Source of the DNA: Sphingomonas sp.
Lineage (GTDB): Bacteria; Pseudomonadota; Alphaproteobacteria; Sphingomonadales; Sphingomonadaceae
Assembly: GCF_019635515.1 (NCBI RefSeq)
Contig: NZ_JAHBZI010000002.1
Location: 227,664 to 291,663, forward strand
Reading direction: 5' to 3'
DNA: 64,000 nt
Shown here: positions 24,403-33,278 of the stretch, one piece after another
Layout of the letters: every line of letters starts with the position of its first letter
Numbering within the stretch: position 1 is the first letter of the stretch
Notes under the pieces: model-generated
Told to the model about the DNA's origin: nothing
Databases searched by the model: none
What the model saw: only the letters and a program-made list of their open reading frames with translations
Program-made: the position numbers and the translations under genes

Positions 24403-26724
24403 TTAGAATTTGAACGAGAGTTCACCGCCATAGGTGCGCGGTGCGGCGAAGCGCGAGACTTCGTCATTGAGCGCGTAATTGACGTTCACGCGATACGCGG
24501 TGTCGGTCAGATTGCGGCCCCAGACCGCGAACGACCATTTGCCGTCACCCGGTGTGATCGCGATGCGTGCATCGAGCAGTCCATACGGCTTTTCGAACTG
24601 CGCGTTGGTCGGGAACCAATAGGAGCGCCCCTTCCGCGTATAGTTGACGCGCAGGCTCAGACCGTCCTGCCAATCGCCCAGCGCCGTGTCGTACTGGAAG
24701 CCGACATTGAACTGCGACTTCGGTGTCCGCTGGAGGAACTTGCCCGAATTATTGTTGCCGAGCTGGTCGCGGAAATCGAGATATTTGGTGTCGAGGAGCG
24801 ACAGGCTGCCGAACAGCTGGAGCCCGCGCACCGGGAGCAGCTGCGCTTCGATCTCGACGCCCCGAATGCGGGCGTTGGCGGCATTATCGGTGACACTGCA
24901 CAGGCAGTTGCTGTCGGTCTGGGTGACTTGCAGATCGCGATAATCCATCTGGAACGCCGCGATATTCAGCCGGGCACGGCGATCGAGGAACTGCAGCTTG
25001 GCGCCCGCCTCATAGTTTTTCACCGTCTCGGGATCGTAGCTTATCCGCGCCGCGATGGCATTGGCGGGCGTATCCTCGAAACCACCGCCCTTATACCCGG
25101 TCGAGTAAGTCGCGTAGAACAGCATCGACCGGTTTGGCGTGAACTCGATCGTCGCCTGCGGCGTCACCTTCGACCAGCTGTCGGAATAAGCTGTCGAGAA
25201 TGACTGGCCAGTAGCGAGTCCGGCGCCGAGTGGCGCCAGCGGAACGGTCCCGCCCGGATTGAAGCGATCGCCGTTCGCGATCGCCGTAGCGGTGACGAAG
25301 CCCTTCTTGCTGTCATGCGAATAGCGCACGCCGCCAACGACGCGGAACTGGTCGCTGAACCGATAGCCGATTTGGCCGAATACCGCATAGGATTCGTTGA
25401 CCGCACGATTGTGCCAACGCGCCTCGCCCGAAAGCTGGTCGAGGGCGACGAGCGGCACTTCACCCCAGAAGTGATCGATCTTGGTCGCCACGTCGCGCTG
25501 GTGATAGGCGCCGGCGATCCAGTCGAACCCGCTATCGCTCGGCGTCGAAACGACGCGAAGCTCCTGCGAGAATTGCGCCGCGTTTTCGTTTTCGCCGACG
25601 GGCGTGGTGAACAGCGTTGGCGTAAGCACCCCATAGCCGTTGATCGGACCCAGGCCGGTCTGATCATATTGGCTGTTGGCCTTGCCATGGCGATAGCCGA
25701 TCACGGCCTCGACCGTGGCAAGATCGCCAAGACCCTTGCTTGCCTGGAAGTTGATGCTGACCGCATCACGGGTCAGGCCCTGCGGCGTTTCGAAAGGGTC
25801 GCCGGCGAAGTGCGGGAATTGCGGCAGGGCTTCGCGGATGGTCAGGGGCTTGCCGCGCAGCACACCGATCGCCGCGCGCGCCGCGCTCCACGGACCGTTG
25901 CCGGGATTGGGACCATCGATGGCGATCTGCGAGATGCCGTTCGACTCGTCATGCGTGTAGTCGACGATCAATCGCGCCTGGAAATCCGAATCCTTGGGCG
26001 CGTAGAGCAACTGCGCGCGCCCCTGATAGGAGCGGATATCATCGATGCCGATATTGTGGAGGATGTCGCGCGCATAGCCGTCGTTGCGGCGCGTCTGGAA
26101 CGAGAAGCGGCCGGCCAGCGAGTCGGTAAGTCCACCGGTCACATAGCCGCGCGCCAGCACGTCATTGTAATTGCCATACGAAAAGGTCGCGGCCGCCGAA
26201 GGCGTGAAGCTCGGCTTTGCCGTCACGATATTGATCGCACCGCCGACCACGTTACGGCCAAGCAGCACGCCCTGCGGCCCGCGCACCACTTCGACGCGCT
26301 CGACATCGTACATATCGAAATTGAACAGGCCCGGACGGCCAGCGTAGAGATCGTCGGAGAAGATGCCGATCGATTGATCGGCCGAAGGCGAATCGAGGCG
26401 GGTGTTGGTGATCCCGCGGATGTTGAATTCCTGGTCGAGGCCGGAAATGGCCGTGAACGACAGCGAGGTAATGCGCTTGGCGATATCCTCGAAGCTGAGG
26501 ATGCGGTCTTGCGCGAGTTCCTCGCCGCCGATCGCGCTCACCGCAATCGCAGCGCGCTGAAGACCGACTTCGCGGCGCTGCGCGGTAACGACGATCTCTT
26601 CCAGCTGGTCATGGTTCGACGCCGCCTCGGATTCTGTCGGAGCGGAAGCATCCTGCGCCATCGCCGGCGAGGCCGCTGCGCACAGGACGAGCGCCAAGAT
26701 CGAGCTGGTTGTATAAAATCGCAT
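24403..26724 (-). CDS. TonB-dependent outer membrane receptor
   Basis: 773 residues. A signal peptide (about 1-23, ending SPAMA) is followed by a TonB box-like EEIVVTAQRRE, the plug domain (YDVERVEVVRGPQGVLLGRN region) and a long beta-barrel ending in a terminal phenylalanine (YGGELSFKF), the outer-membrane insertion signal. ATG 26724 is 5 bases after GGAGG; ATG 26727 is also possible. It resembles the sphingomonad receptors assigned to uptake of organic substrates rather than siderophores, though this cannot be proved here. A perfect-centre operator (26789-26808) lies upstream, so it belongs to the same predicted regulon and probably brings the substrate through the outer membrane. Confidence 0.92.
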   Translation of the reverse strand: MRFYTTSSILALVLCAAASPAMAQDASAPTESEAASNHDQLEEIVVTAQRREVGLQRAAIAVSAIGGEELAQDRILSFEDIAKRITSLSFTAISGLDQEFNIRGITNTRLDSPSADQSIGIFSDDLYAGRPGLFNFDMYDVERVEVVRGPQGVLLGRNVVGGAINIVTAKPSFTPSAAATFSYGNYNDVLARGYVTGGLTDSLAGRFSFQTRRNDGYARDILHNIGIDDIRSYQGRAQLLYAPKDSDFQARLIVDYTHDESNGISQIAIDGPNPGNGPWSAARAAIGVLRGKPLTIREALPQFPHFAGDPFETPQGLTRDAVSINFQASKGLGDLATVEAVIGYRHGKANSQYDQTGLGPINGYGVLTPTLFTTPVGENENAAQFSQELRVVSTPSDSGFDWIAGAYHQRDVATKIDHFWGEVPLVALDQLSGEARWHNRAVNESYAVFGQIGYRFSDQFRVVGGVRYSHDSKKGFVTATAIANGDRFNPGGTVPLAPLGAGLATGQSFSTAYSDSWSKVTPQATIEFTPNRSMLFYATYSTGYKGGGFEDTPANAIAARISYDPETVKNYEAGAKLQFLDRRARLNIAAFQMDYRDLQVTQTDSNCLCSVTDNAANARIRGVEIEAQLLPVRGLQLFGSLSLLDTKYLDFRDQLGNNNSGKFLQRTPKSQFNVGFQYDTALGDWQDGLSLRVNYTRKGRSYWFPTNAQFEKPYGLLDARIAITPGDGKWSFAVWGRNLTDTAYRVNVNYALNDEVSRFAAPRTYGGELSFKF

Positions 26725-26788
26725 CATATCCTCCCCATAGTTCCAAGGAATCCGCGACACGGTCCTTTCTTAGACTCTATGCCGTTAG

Positions 26789-26824
26789 AACCTACTGGGT
26801 AGTATGTTACCTGAATGCCGTCAA
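26789..26824 (-). promoter_or_regulatory. TetR-regulon operator and TTGACG element for the TonB receptor
   Basis: AACCTACT-GGGT-AGTATGTT at 26789-26808 is an exact match to AACMTACT-N4-AGTAKGTT. Read on the minus strand, TTGACG (26824-26819) lies 10 bases before it, so the palindrome would cover the promoter -10 region of the TonB receptor gene. Confidence 0.65.
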
Positions 26825-26848
26825 GTCGCTTGATTTACGCTACTGGTC

Positions 26849-26885
26849 TTGACGCTGTCCGCATCAACATACTACTCAGTAGGTT
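26849..26885 (+). promoter_or_regulatory. TetR-regulon operator and TTGACG element for the CoA-transferase operon
   Basis: AACATACT-ACTC-AGTAGGTT at 26866-26885 is an exact consensus match. TTGACG (26849-26854) stands 11 bases before it, as at 17077. The palindrome ends directly at the ATG of the next gene (26886), leaving no room for a normal ribosome-binding site; a leaderless or near-leaderless transcript is possible. Confidence 0.65.
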
Positions 26886-28010
26886 ATGAATCCACGCGCT
26901 GCCTCGCACCTCCCCCTGGAGGGAATTCGTGTCATCGATCTGGGCATGTTGCTGCCCGGTCCGGTCTGCGGGCTGCACCTCGCCTGGCTCGGCGCCGATG
27001 TCATCAAGATCGAGCCGCCGCGCGGCGATCCCGGACGAACATTGTATGACGGTGCGTTTTTCGACACCTACAACCGCGGCAAGCGCTCGGCGGCGCTCGA
27101 CCTCAAGAGCGACGCGGGACGCACTACCTTCCTGGCGCTCGCCGACGACGCGGACATTGTCATCGAGAATTTCCGGCCCGGCGTCGCTGAGCGGCTCGGC
27201 ATCGGGCCCGACATATTGCGCGCTCGCAATCCGCGCCTGATTCACTGCGCGATCACCGGTTTCGGGCCTGGCAGTCGCGCTGCCGCACCGGCGCACGATC
27301 TGAACTTTCTGGCGCGCTCCGGTGCGCTCGGCCTGCCGACGACCTGGTCGGGGCAGGGGCGGATCTCCACGCGTCCGGCCATGCCCGTTGCCGATTTGGG
27401 CGGGGCGGCAATGGCGGTCCAGGCGATCCTCGCCGCATTGTTCCAGCGCACGCGCACTGGCATTGGTTCGCGGATAGAAATCGCGATGCAGGAGGTAATG
27501 CTGCACTGGCTGGCATGGCGAACCTCTGCCGCCGAGCGGGGCGACGAAGCCGCCTGGACGATGCATCTCGAACCCGCGAACGACCTCTACGCCGCGGCCG
27601 ACGGACTCAGCATCGCCATCGGCGCGATCGAAAGTCATTTGTGGCAGGGGTTGGTCAGGGCCCTTCGCGATGCGGGCGCAACGCTTCCCGCCGGCGCCAT
27701 CGACTGGGACTGGACCGACCGGCGGGCCAATGCCCCCGAACTGGCCGCAGCCCTGACGCGGGCATTTGCGATGCGGCCGCGCGACGAGTGGATGTCGTTG
27801 CTCGAGGCGGCGGGCATACCCGCTGATCCCGTCAACACGCCACCAGAGGCATTCGAGGATCCATGGCTCGCCGAGCGCAAGCTGGTACAAGCGGATGGCT
27901 GGGTCCGTCCGCCGCTGCCCGGCGCCGGAACCCTTGCTCCCGCCCCGGCGCTCGATGCGGACGGGGCGGGAGTACGCGATGGCACGGCATGGGGCACAGG
28001 CGCGGCATGA
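26886..28010 (+). CDS. CaiB/BaiF (family III) CoA-transferase
   Basis: 374 residues of the formyl-CoA transferase/CaiB family. LEGIRVIDLGMLLPGP near the N-terminus and ADVIKIEPPRGDPGR are typical; the aspartate that forms the acyl anhydride in formyl-CoA transferase corresponds to D170 in PVADLGG. It would transfer CoA between carboxylates. The sequence RVIDLG at residues 15-20 fits the family, so ATG 26886 is kept even though the operator abuts it and no clear ribosome-binding site is seen. It is the first gene of the operon 26886-34475. Confidence 0.9.
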   Translation: MNPRAASHLPLEGIRVIDLGMLLPGPVCGLHLAWLGADVIKIEPPRGDPGRTLYDGAFFDTYNRGKRSAALDLKSDAGRTTFLALADDADIVIENFRPGVAERLGIGPDILRARNPRLIHCAITGFGPGSRAAAPAHDLNFLARSGALGLPTTWSGQGRISTRPAMPVADLGGAAMAVQAILAALFQRTRTGIGSRIEIAMQEVMLHWLAWRTSAAERGDEAAWTMHLEPANDLYAAADGLSIAIGAIESHLWQGLVRALRDAGATLPAGAIDWDWTDRRANAPELAAALTRAFAMRPRDEWMSLLEAAGIPADPVNTPPEAFEDPWLAERKLVQADGWVRPPLPGAGTLAPAPALDADGAGVRDGTAWGTGAA

Positions 28011-29551
28011 ACACGATCGACGACATTCTGCGTCACTATGCGGCCACGACTCCTGATGCTCCGGCACTGAGCTTCAATGGCGTCACGCGAAACTATGCCG
28101 CGCTCGATCGCGTTACCAACGCGCTTGCCGACAGCCTCGCTTGCGCCGGGATTCGTCCCGGCGATCGCATCGCCTTTGTCGGCCGCAACCGCATCGAGCA
28201 TTTCGAGCTGATTTTCGCCGCGGCCAAACTCGGCACCATCTCGGTAGGCATGAACTGGCGCCTCAGCGCACGCGAGCTCGCCGCACAGCTTGAGGATTGT
28301 GCCCCGGCCCTCGTCTTCGCGGCGCGCGAGAATAGGAAGCTGGTCGAGGGCGCATTTGCCTTTCTCGCTACACGGCCGATGCTCGCCATGTTCGATGGCA
28401 CCAGCTCGAGCGACTATGCGACGCTGGTCAGGAACGGAGACACCGCGGCGCGGAGCAAGGTCGCCAAGGCCGAAGACCTATGCATGATCTGCTACACCTC
28501 GGGCACCACCGGCGCCGCCAAGGGCGTGACCTTCACGCATGGCAGCCTGTGGTCGATCTTCCCGGGGGCCGCCAAGGCCTGGGGTTTCGATGCCTCCAGC
28601 GTCAGCCTTGTGTGCATGCCGACCTTTCACACCGCAGGCGCATGCTGGGGACTGCTGGCGCTGTCGCAGGGCGGCCATGACATCATCGTCGCCGATTTCG
28701 ACCCCGATGCGCTGGTCACGCTGATGGCCGATCAGGGCGTGACCAACAGCATGTTCGCCCCGATCATGCTCGAGCAGATCATTACCGCGATCGAGAATCG
28801 TCCGGGCACCGAGCTGCCTGCGCTCCGCAAGATCCTGTATGGCGCCGCACCGATCACCGAACCGGTCCTTGCCCGCGCTCTCGCCACGCTCGGCTGCGGG
28901 CTGGTGCAGGGCTATGGGCTGACCGAGATCAACGGCACCATCACGATCCTTGGCCCGGAGGATCATGTTCCCGGCGGCCCCCGCCTGCGATCGGCCGGTA
29001 CCGCCGTGCCGTGGGGCAAGGTCCGTGTCGTGGATCCAGAAACCGGGCGGGACCGTCCACCGGGCGAGGTCGGCGAGGTCTGGGGCCGCAGTCCCGGGAT
29101 GATGCAGGGCTATTGGCATCGTCCGGAGGAGACCCGCGCGGCGATCACGCCCGATGGCTGGCTGCGCACCGGCGACGCGGGCTATCTCGACAATGCCGGC
29201 TATCTGTTCCTCACCGACCGCATCAAGGACATGATCGTCACCGGCGGCGAGAATGTCTATCCGATCGAGGTCGAGCATGTCCTCGCCGCCCATCCTGCGG
29301 TTGATGCCGTCGCGGTGATCGGCGTGCCCGATCCGAAATGGGGCGAGACCGTCAAGGCCATCGTCCAGCCGCGCGGCGATGCACCCCCGCCCGAAGAATT
29401 GCTCGGCTGGGCGCGCGAGCGCCTCGCCCGTTACAAATGCCCGACCTCGATCGATTTCGTCGCCGCGATGCCGCGCAATGCGTCGGGCAAGATCCTCAAG
29501 CGCGTCCTGCGCGATCAATATTGGAGCGGCCATGACCGACGCATCGGCTGA
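28007..29551 (+). CDS. AMP-binding acyl-CoA synthetase, long-chain/benzoate-ligase-like
   Basis: 514 residues of the ANL family. The phosphate loop reads YTSGTTGAAKGVTF (about 160-173), then QGYGLTEING, GWLRTGDAGYLD, the hinge DRIKDMIVTGGENVYP and the C-terminal lysine region NASGKILKRVLR. All key motifs are complete. ATG 28007 overlaps the CoA-transferase stop (ATGA). The operon thus has both a CoA-transferase and a ligase, and a further ligase is encoded at 22161, so several acids or intermediates may be activated. Confidence 0.9.
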   Translation: MNTIDDILRHYAATTPDAPALSFNGVTRNYAALDRVTNALADSLACAGIRPGDRIAFVGRNRIEHFELIFAAAKLGTISVGMNWRLSARELAAQLEDCAPALVFAARENRKLVEGAFAFLATRPMLAMFDGTSSSDYATLVRNGDTAARSKVAKAEDLCMICYTSGTTGAAKGVTFTHGSLWSIFPGAAKAWGFDASSVSLVCMPTFHTAGACWGLLALSQGGHDIIVADFDPDALVTLMADQGVTNSMFAPIMLEQIITAIENRPGTELPALRKILYGAAPITEPVLARALATLGCGLVQGYGLTEINGTITILGPEDHVPGGPRLRSAGTAVPWGKVRVVDPETGRDRPPGEVGEVWGRSPGMMQGYWHRPEETRAAITPDGWLRTGDAGYLDNAGYLFLTDRIKDMIVTGGENVYPIEVEHVLAAHPAVDAVAVIGVPDPKWGETVKAIVQPRGDAPPPEELLGWARERLARYKCPTSIDFVAAMPRNASGKILKRVLRDQYWSGHDRRIG

Positions 29552-30344
29552 TACGGTATTTCGCGCCGGCCTGCTTGCCGGCAAGGTCGCGGTGGTCACC
29601 GGCGCGGGCAGCGGCATCGGCCGCGCCATCGCGCTTCGGCTCACCGGACTCGGCGCGCATGTCACCGGCATCGGCCGCCGTGCCGAGCCGCTGGCAGAGA
29701 CCGCGGAACTGGCCGCGCCGCTTGCCGGCAGCTTCGAGGCGGCACCCTGTGACATTCGCGATATCGAAACCACCGCCGCGACCATCGACCGCGTCGGCGC
29801 GAAGGCTGGTATCGACCTCCTCGTCAACAATGCCGGCGGGCAATTCTATGCCCCCGCCACCGCGATCTCGCGGCGCGGCTGGGATGCGGTGATCGATCTC
29901 AATCTCTCGGCGGCGTTCAGCATCACCCTTGCTGCCCGCCCTTATCTCGCCCGCGTCAAAGGGAGCGTCGTCAGCATTTCGCTGACCGGCATCGATCGCG
30001 GGATCATGGGCGCGGCGCATTCGGTCGCGGCCCGCGCCGGCATGCTTGGCCTCACCCGCACCTTGGCGCTGGAATGGGCGCAGGATGGCATCCGCCTCAA
30101 CTGCCTGGGCCCCGGCATGGTGTTCACCGAGAATCTCGATCCCGCCGCCCGCGCCCGCGCCGAGGCGCGGATGGACGCGATCCCCCTGGGGCGCCCAACC
30201 CTGCCGGACGAAGTCGCCGGCATGGTCGCCTTCCTCGCCAGCCCGGCGGCGCAGATGATTACCGGCCAGATGCTCCAGATCGACGGCGGCGCGCATATCG
30301 GTGCCGGCATCCACGGTTGGGAACCCGAGGGCCAGGCGGCATGA
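29532..30344 (+). CDS. SDR family protein, PECR/dienoyl-CoA reductase-like
   Basis: 270 residues with TGAGSGIG (about 21-28) and NNAGGQFYAP (around 96). The usual YxxxK is not present: the region reads AAHSVAARAGMLGLTRTLALEW, which matches peroxisomal trans-2-enoyl-CoA reductase and 2,4-dienoyl-CoA reductase relatives, where the catalytic tyrosine position differs. It may reduce an enoyl- or dienoyl-CoA. ATG 29532 gives the expected N-terminus and overlaps the ligase gene by 20 bases; the following SDR gene overlaps by 4. Confidence 0.83.
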   Translation: MTDASADTVFRAGLLAGKVAVVTGAGSGIGRAIALRLTGLGAHVTGIGRRAEPLAETAELAAPLAGSFEAAPCDIRDIETTAATIDRVGAKAGIDLLVNNAGGQFYAPATAISRRGWDAVIDLNLSAAFSITLAARPYLARVKGSVVSISLTGIDRGIMGAAHSVAARAGMLGLTRTLALEWAQDGIRLNCLGPGMVFTENLDPAARARAEARMDAIPLGRPTLPDEVAGMVAFLASPAAQMITGQMLQIDGGAHIGAGIHGWEPEGQAA

Positions 30345-31168
30345 GCGGGCGCTTTGCAAACAAGGTGGCTTTCGTCACCGGCGCGGCGCGCGGCCAGGGC
30401 CGCGCCATTGCCCAGGCCTTCGCCCGCGAACGCGCCGATATCATCGCCGTCGATATCTGTGGTGGCATTGCCCAGGATTCGCCGGCGTCGACACCGGGCG
30501 ATTTCAACGAGACCGTCGCGGCTATCGAGGCGATGGGTGGCCGCATCCTCGCCCGCCACGCCGATATCCGCGATCTGCCGGCTCTCGAAGCGGTGCTCGC
30601 CGAAGGAGTCGAGACCTTTGGCCATCTCGACTTTGTCTGCGCCAATGCCGGGATCGCCGGAATGGGCGCGGCCGACGCGCTGAGCGAAGGTCAGTGGGAC
30701 ACGATGATCGACGTCAACCTGTCGGGCGCGTGGCGCACCTGCCGGGCCGCGATCCCGCATCTCAAGCGCCAGGGAGCCGGCGCGATCGTCTTCACCGCGT
30801 CTGCCACCGGCCTCAAGGCGCTGCCGGGCGTCGCCCATTATTCGGCCGCCAAGCATGGTGTGATCGGACTGATGCACGCGCTCGCCGCCGAACTGGGCCC
30901 GCACTGGATCCGCGTCAACGCGGTTTGTTCGACCACGGTGCGTACCCCGTTGATCGCGCATGAGGAGCATTACAAGCTGTTCCGCCCCGATCTCGAACAC
31001 CCTACCGAAGCCGATATCGCCAAGGCGGCCTCGCGCATCAACGCCCTGCCGATCCCGTGGATCGAAGCCGAGGACGTCGCCAACGCGATCCTATGGCTAT
31101 GCTCCGACGAAGCTCGCTATGTTACCGGCGCGGCGCTTCCCGTGGATGCGGGCTTCTGTATCAAATGA
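30341..31168 (+). CDS. SDR with mycofactocin-type insertion
   Basis: 275 residues with the classical TGAARGQG (13-20) and catalytic YSAAK (Y167, K171). After the acidic residue at the end of the second strand there is an insertion, VDICGGIAQDSPASTPGDFN (about 37-56), of the kind seen in mycofactocin-coupled SDRs, which hold NAD(H) without exchange. No mycofactocin biosynthesis gene lies in this window, and sphingomonads use relatives of this family in terpenoid or alcohol oxidation (for example carveol dehydrogenase). ATG 30341 overlaps the previous stop codon. Likely an alcohol or hydroxyacyl-CoA dehydrogenase. Confidence 0.82.
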   Translation: MSGRFANKVAFVTGAARGQGRAIAQAFARERADIIAVDICGGIAQDSPASTPGDFNETVAAIEAMGGRILARHADIRDLPALEAVLAEGVETFGHLDFVCANAGIAGMGAADALSEGQWDTMIDVNLSGAWRTCRAAIPHLKRQGAGAIVFTASATGLKALPGVAHYSAAKHGVIGLMHALAAELGPHWIRVNAVCSTTVRTPLIAHEEHYKLFRPDLEHPTEADIAKAASRINALPIPWIEAEDVANAILWLCSDEARYVTGAALPVDAGFCIK

Positions 31169-31179
31169 AGGACATCACG

Positions 31180-33252
31180 ATGGACGCGGTTTCGGTCGCC
31201 AACCGCGACGGCGTCGCTACGCTGTGCGTCGCATATCCGCCGGTAAACGCCCTGAGCGTCGCGGTGCGCAGGGGTCTCGCCGCCGGTATCGAGGCGGCCA
31301 ATGCCGATCCCGACATTCACGGCATCGTCATCCGCGCATCGGGCAGCACCTTCATTGCCGGCGCCGACATCAAGGAACTTGCCGAGAAGCGCCATCTCGA
31401 AAGCCCGACACTGCGCGACATCCAGCGGATGCTGGAGGCCGGCAAGCCCAGCGTCGCCGCGATCCACGGCACGGCGCTCGGCGGCGGACTGGAAACGGCA
31501 CTGACCTGCACCTATCGCGTCGCGCTTGCCGATACGCGGGTGGGATTGCCCGAGGTCAAGCTCGGCCTGCTGCCCGGCGCCGGCGGCACCCAGCGGCTAA
31601 CCCGCCTGTGCGGCCCCGCCGTCGCGCTCGACATCTGCCTGAGCGGCCGTCAGCTTGGCGCGCGCGAAGCCCTGGCGCTCGGCATCATCGACGCGATCGT
31701 TCCCGAACTCGACTCCGCGCCCATCGATTTCCTGCGCGCCACCGGGCCGGCTCCGCCGATCATCGACCGCACCGACAAGACCGCAAACATCGATCCCGCG
31801 TTGTTCGCGGACGCCCGAAAAAGCTGGGCTCGCAAAGCGCGCGGCCGCGACGCCCCCGGCGAAATCATCGGCTGCATCGAAGCGGCATGCCGCCTGTCGG
31901 GTGAAGACGGCCTTGTCCACGAGCGCGCGGCATTCGATCGCTTGTTTGCCGGCGAGCAATATCCGGCCCTGACCCACGCTTTCTTTGCCGAACGCCAAGC
32001 CGCCAAGCTTCCCGGCGAAACGCCGGGCGACATTGCCGATATCGCCAATGCCGCGGTGATCGGCGCCGGCCTGATGGGCGCAGGCATCGCCACGGTGCTC
32101 GCCAATGCCGGCATTCAGGTCACGATCCTCGATGTCGATTCCGTGGCGCTCGACAAGGGGCGCGAGCGTGTTGCCGCGATCCATGCCAGCGCGGTCACCC
32201 GCGGTGTCGCCACGGCCGATGCCGCTGCGGCCGCGCAGGCACGCACAGCCTATTCCACCGATTACGCCGTCCTCGCCAATATCGATCTCGCGATCGAGGC
32301 GGCGCCCGAAGTGATGGCGCTCAAACAGGAAATTTTCCGCGCGCTCGATGCCGCAACCCCGCCGCATGCGATTCTCGCCACCAACACCAGCTCGCTCGAT
32401 GTCGATCAGATCGCCGGTGCGACCGCCCGGCCCGGCCAGGTGATCGGCCTGCACTTCTTTTCCCCCGCCAACATCATGAAACTGGTCGAAGTGATTCGCG
32501 GCAGCGCCAGCGATGCGCGTTCGCTCGCCACCGGCATGAAGCTGGTCAAGCGGCTCGGCAAGGTCGGTGTGCTCGTCGGCAATTATGATGGCTTCCTCGC
32601 CAATCGCACGCTGCAATTCTATACGGGTCAGGCCGAGTTCCTGATGGAACAGGGTGCAGCGCCTGAACAGATCGACCGCGTCGCCGAAGCGTTCGGCATG
32701 CCGATGGGTCCGGTGGCGATGCGCGACATGGCCGGGCTCGACGTCTCCGCGCTGGTCCGCAAGGTCCGCGCGCTCAGCCTGCCGCCCGAAGAACGCCTGT
32801 CGCCGCTGATCGAGAAAATGGTCGAGGCCGGACGCTTGGGGCAAAAGACCAATGCCGGCTTCTATCGCTATGAGGGCCGCACCCGCCTGCCCGATCCCGA
32901 GGCGCAGGCGATCATCGACGCCGCCGCCCGCGAACTCGGCGTCGAGCGCCGCAGCTTCACCGACGACGAGATTCGCGACCGCCTGTTCCTGCCGATCGTC
33001 AACGAAGGTGTCCGGGCGCTGGAGGATAGCACGGCGCTGCGGGCAAGCGACGTCGATGTCGCATGGATCAACGGCTATGGCTTCCCCGCCCATCGCGGCG
33101 GCCCGATGTATTGGGCAATGCGCCACGGGCTGTCGCGTGTCGTCGCCATGGCCACCGCTTTGGGCGCGGAACTGGGACCGCGCTGGCAGCCGACGCCTCT
33201 GCTCCGTCGCATGGCCGAAACCGGCGACAGCTGGCGCGACGTCGGATATTGA
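31180..33252 (+). CDS. FadB-like enoyl-CoA hydratase/3-hydroxyacyl-CoA dehydrogenase
   Basis: 690 residues joining two enzymes. The N-terminal crotonase domain has [23 protein letters not shown] and [14 protein letters not shown] with the catalytic glutamates; the NAD-binding dehydrogenase domain begins at [13 protein letters not shown] (about residue 287) and has [11 protein letters not shown] and [14 protein letters not shown]. It hydrates an enoyl-CoA and oxidises the L-3-hydroxyacyl-CoA. ATG 31180 follows AAGGA at 7 bases; ATG 31165, which overlaps the SDR stop, is the alternative. With the thiolase that follows it completes one turn of beta-oxidation. Confidence 0.92.
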   Translation: MDAVSVANRDGVATLCVAYPPVNALSVAVRRGLAAGIEAANADPDIHGIVIRASGSTFIAGADIKELAEKRHLESPTLRDIQRMLEAGKPSVAAIHGTALGGGLETALTCTYRVALADTRVGLPEVKLGLLPGAGGTQRLTRLCGPAVALDICLSGRQLGAREALALGIIDAIVPELDSAPIDFLRATGPAPPIIDRTDKTANIDPALFADARKSWARKARGRDAPGEIIGCIEAACRLSGEDGLVHERAAFDRLFAGEQYPALTHAFFAERQAAKLPGETPGDIADIANAAVIGAGLMGAGIATVLANAGIQVTILDVDSVALDKGRERVAAIHASAVTRGVATADAAAAAQARTAYSTDYAVLANIDLAIEAAPEVMALKQEIFRALDAATPPHAILATNTSSLDVDQIAGATARPGQVIGLHFFSPANIMKLVEVIRGSASDARSLATGMKLVKRLGKVGVLVGNYDGFLANRTLQFYTGQAEFLMEQGAAPEQIDRVAEAFGMPMGPVAMRDMAGLDVSALVRKVRALSLPPEERLSPLIEKMVEAGRLGQKTNAGFYRYEGRTRLPDPEAQAIIDAAARELGVERRSFTDDEIRDRLFLPIVNEGVRALEDSTALRASDVDVAWINGYGFPAHRGGPMYWAMRHGLSRVVAMATALGAELGPRWQPTPLLRRMAETGDSWRDVGY

Positions 33253-33278
33253 TCCCCAAAAGCCTGCAAGGAACCATC

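Noticed and set aside
25315..26802. Long plus-strand frame opposite the TonB receptor
   Set aside because: Lies antisense to a receptor with signal peptide, plug and barrel; composition is typical of a shadow frame.
31597..33126. Long minus-strand frame opposite the FadB-like gene
   Set aside because: Antisense to a two-domain protein with all motifs complete; no own motif or ribosome-binding site.
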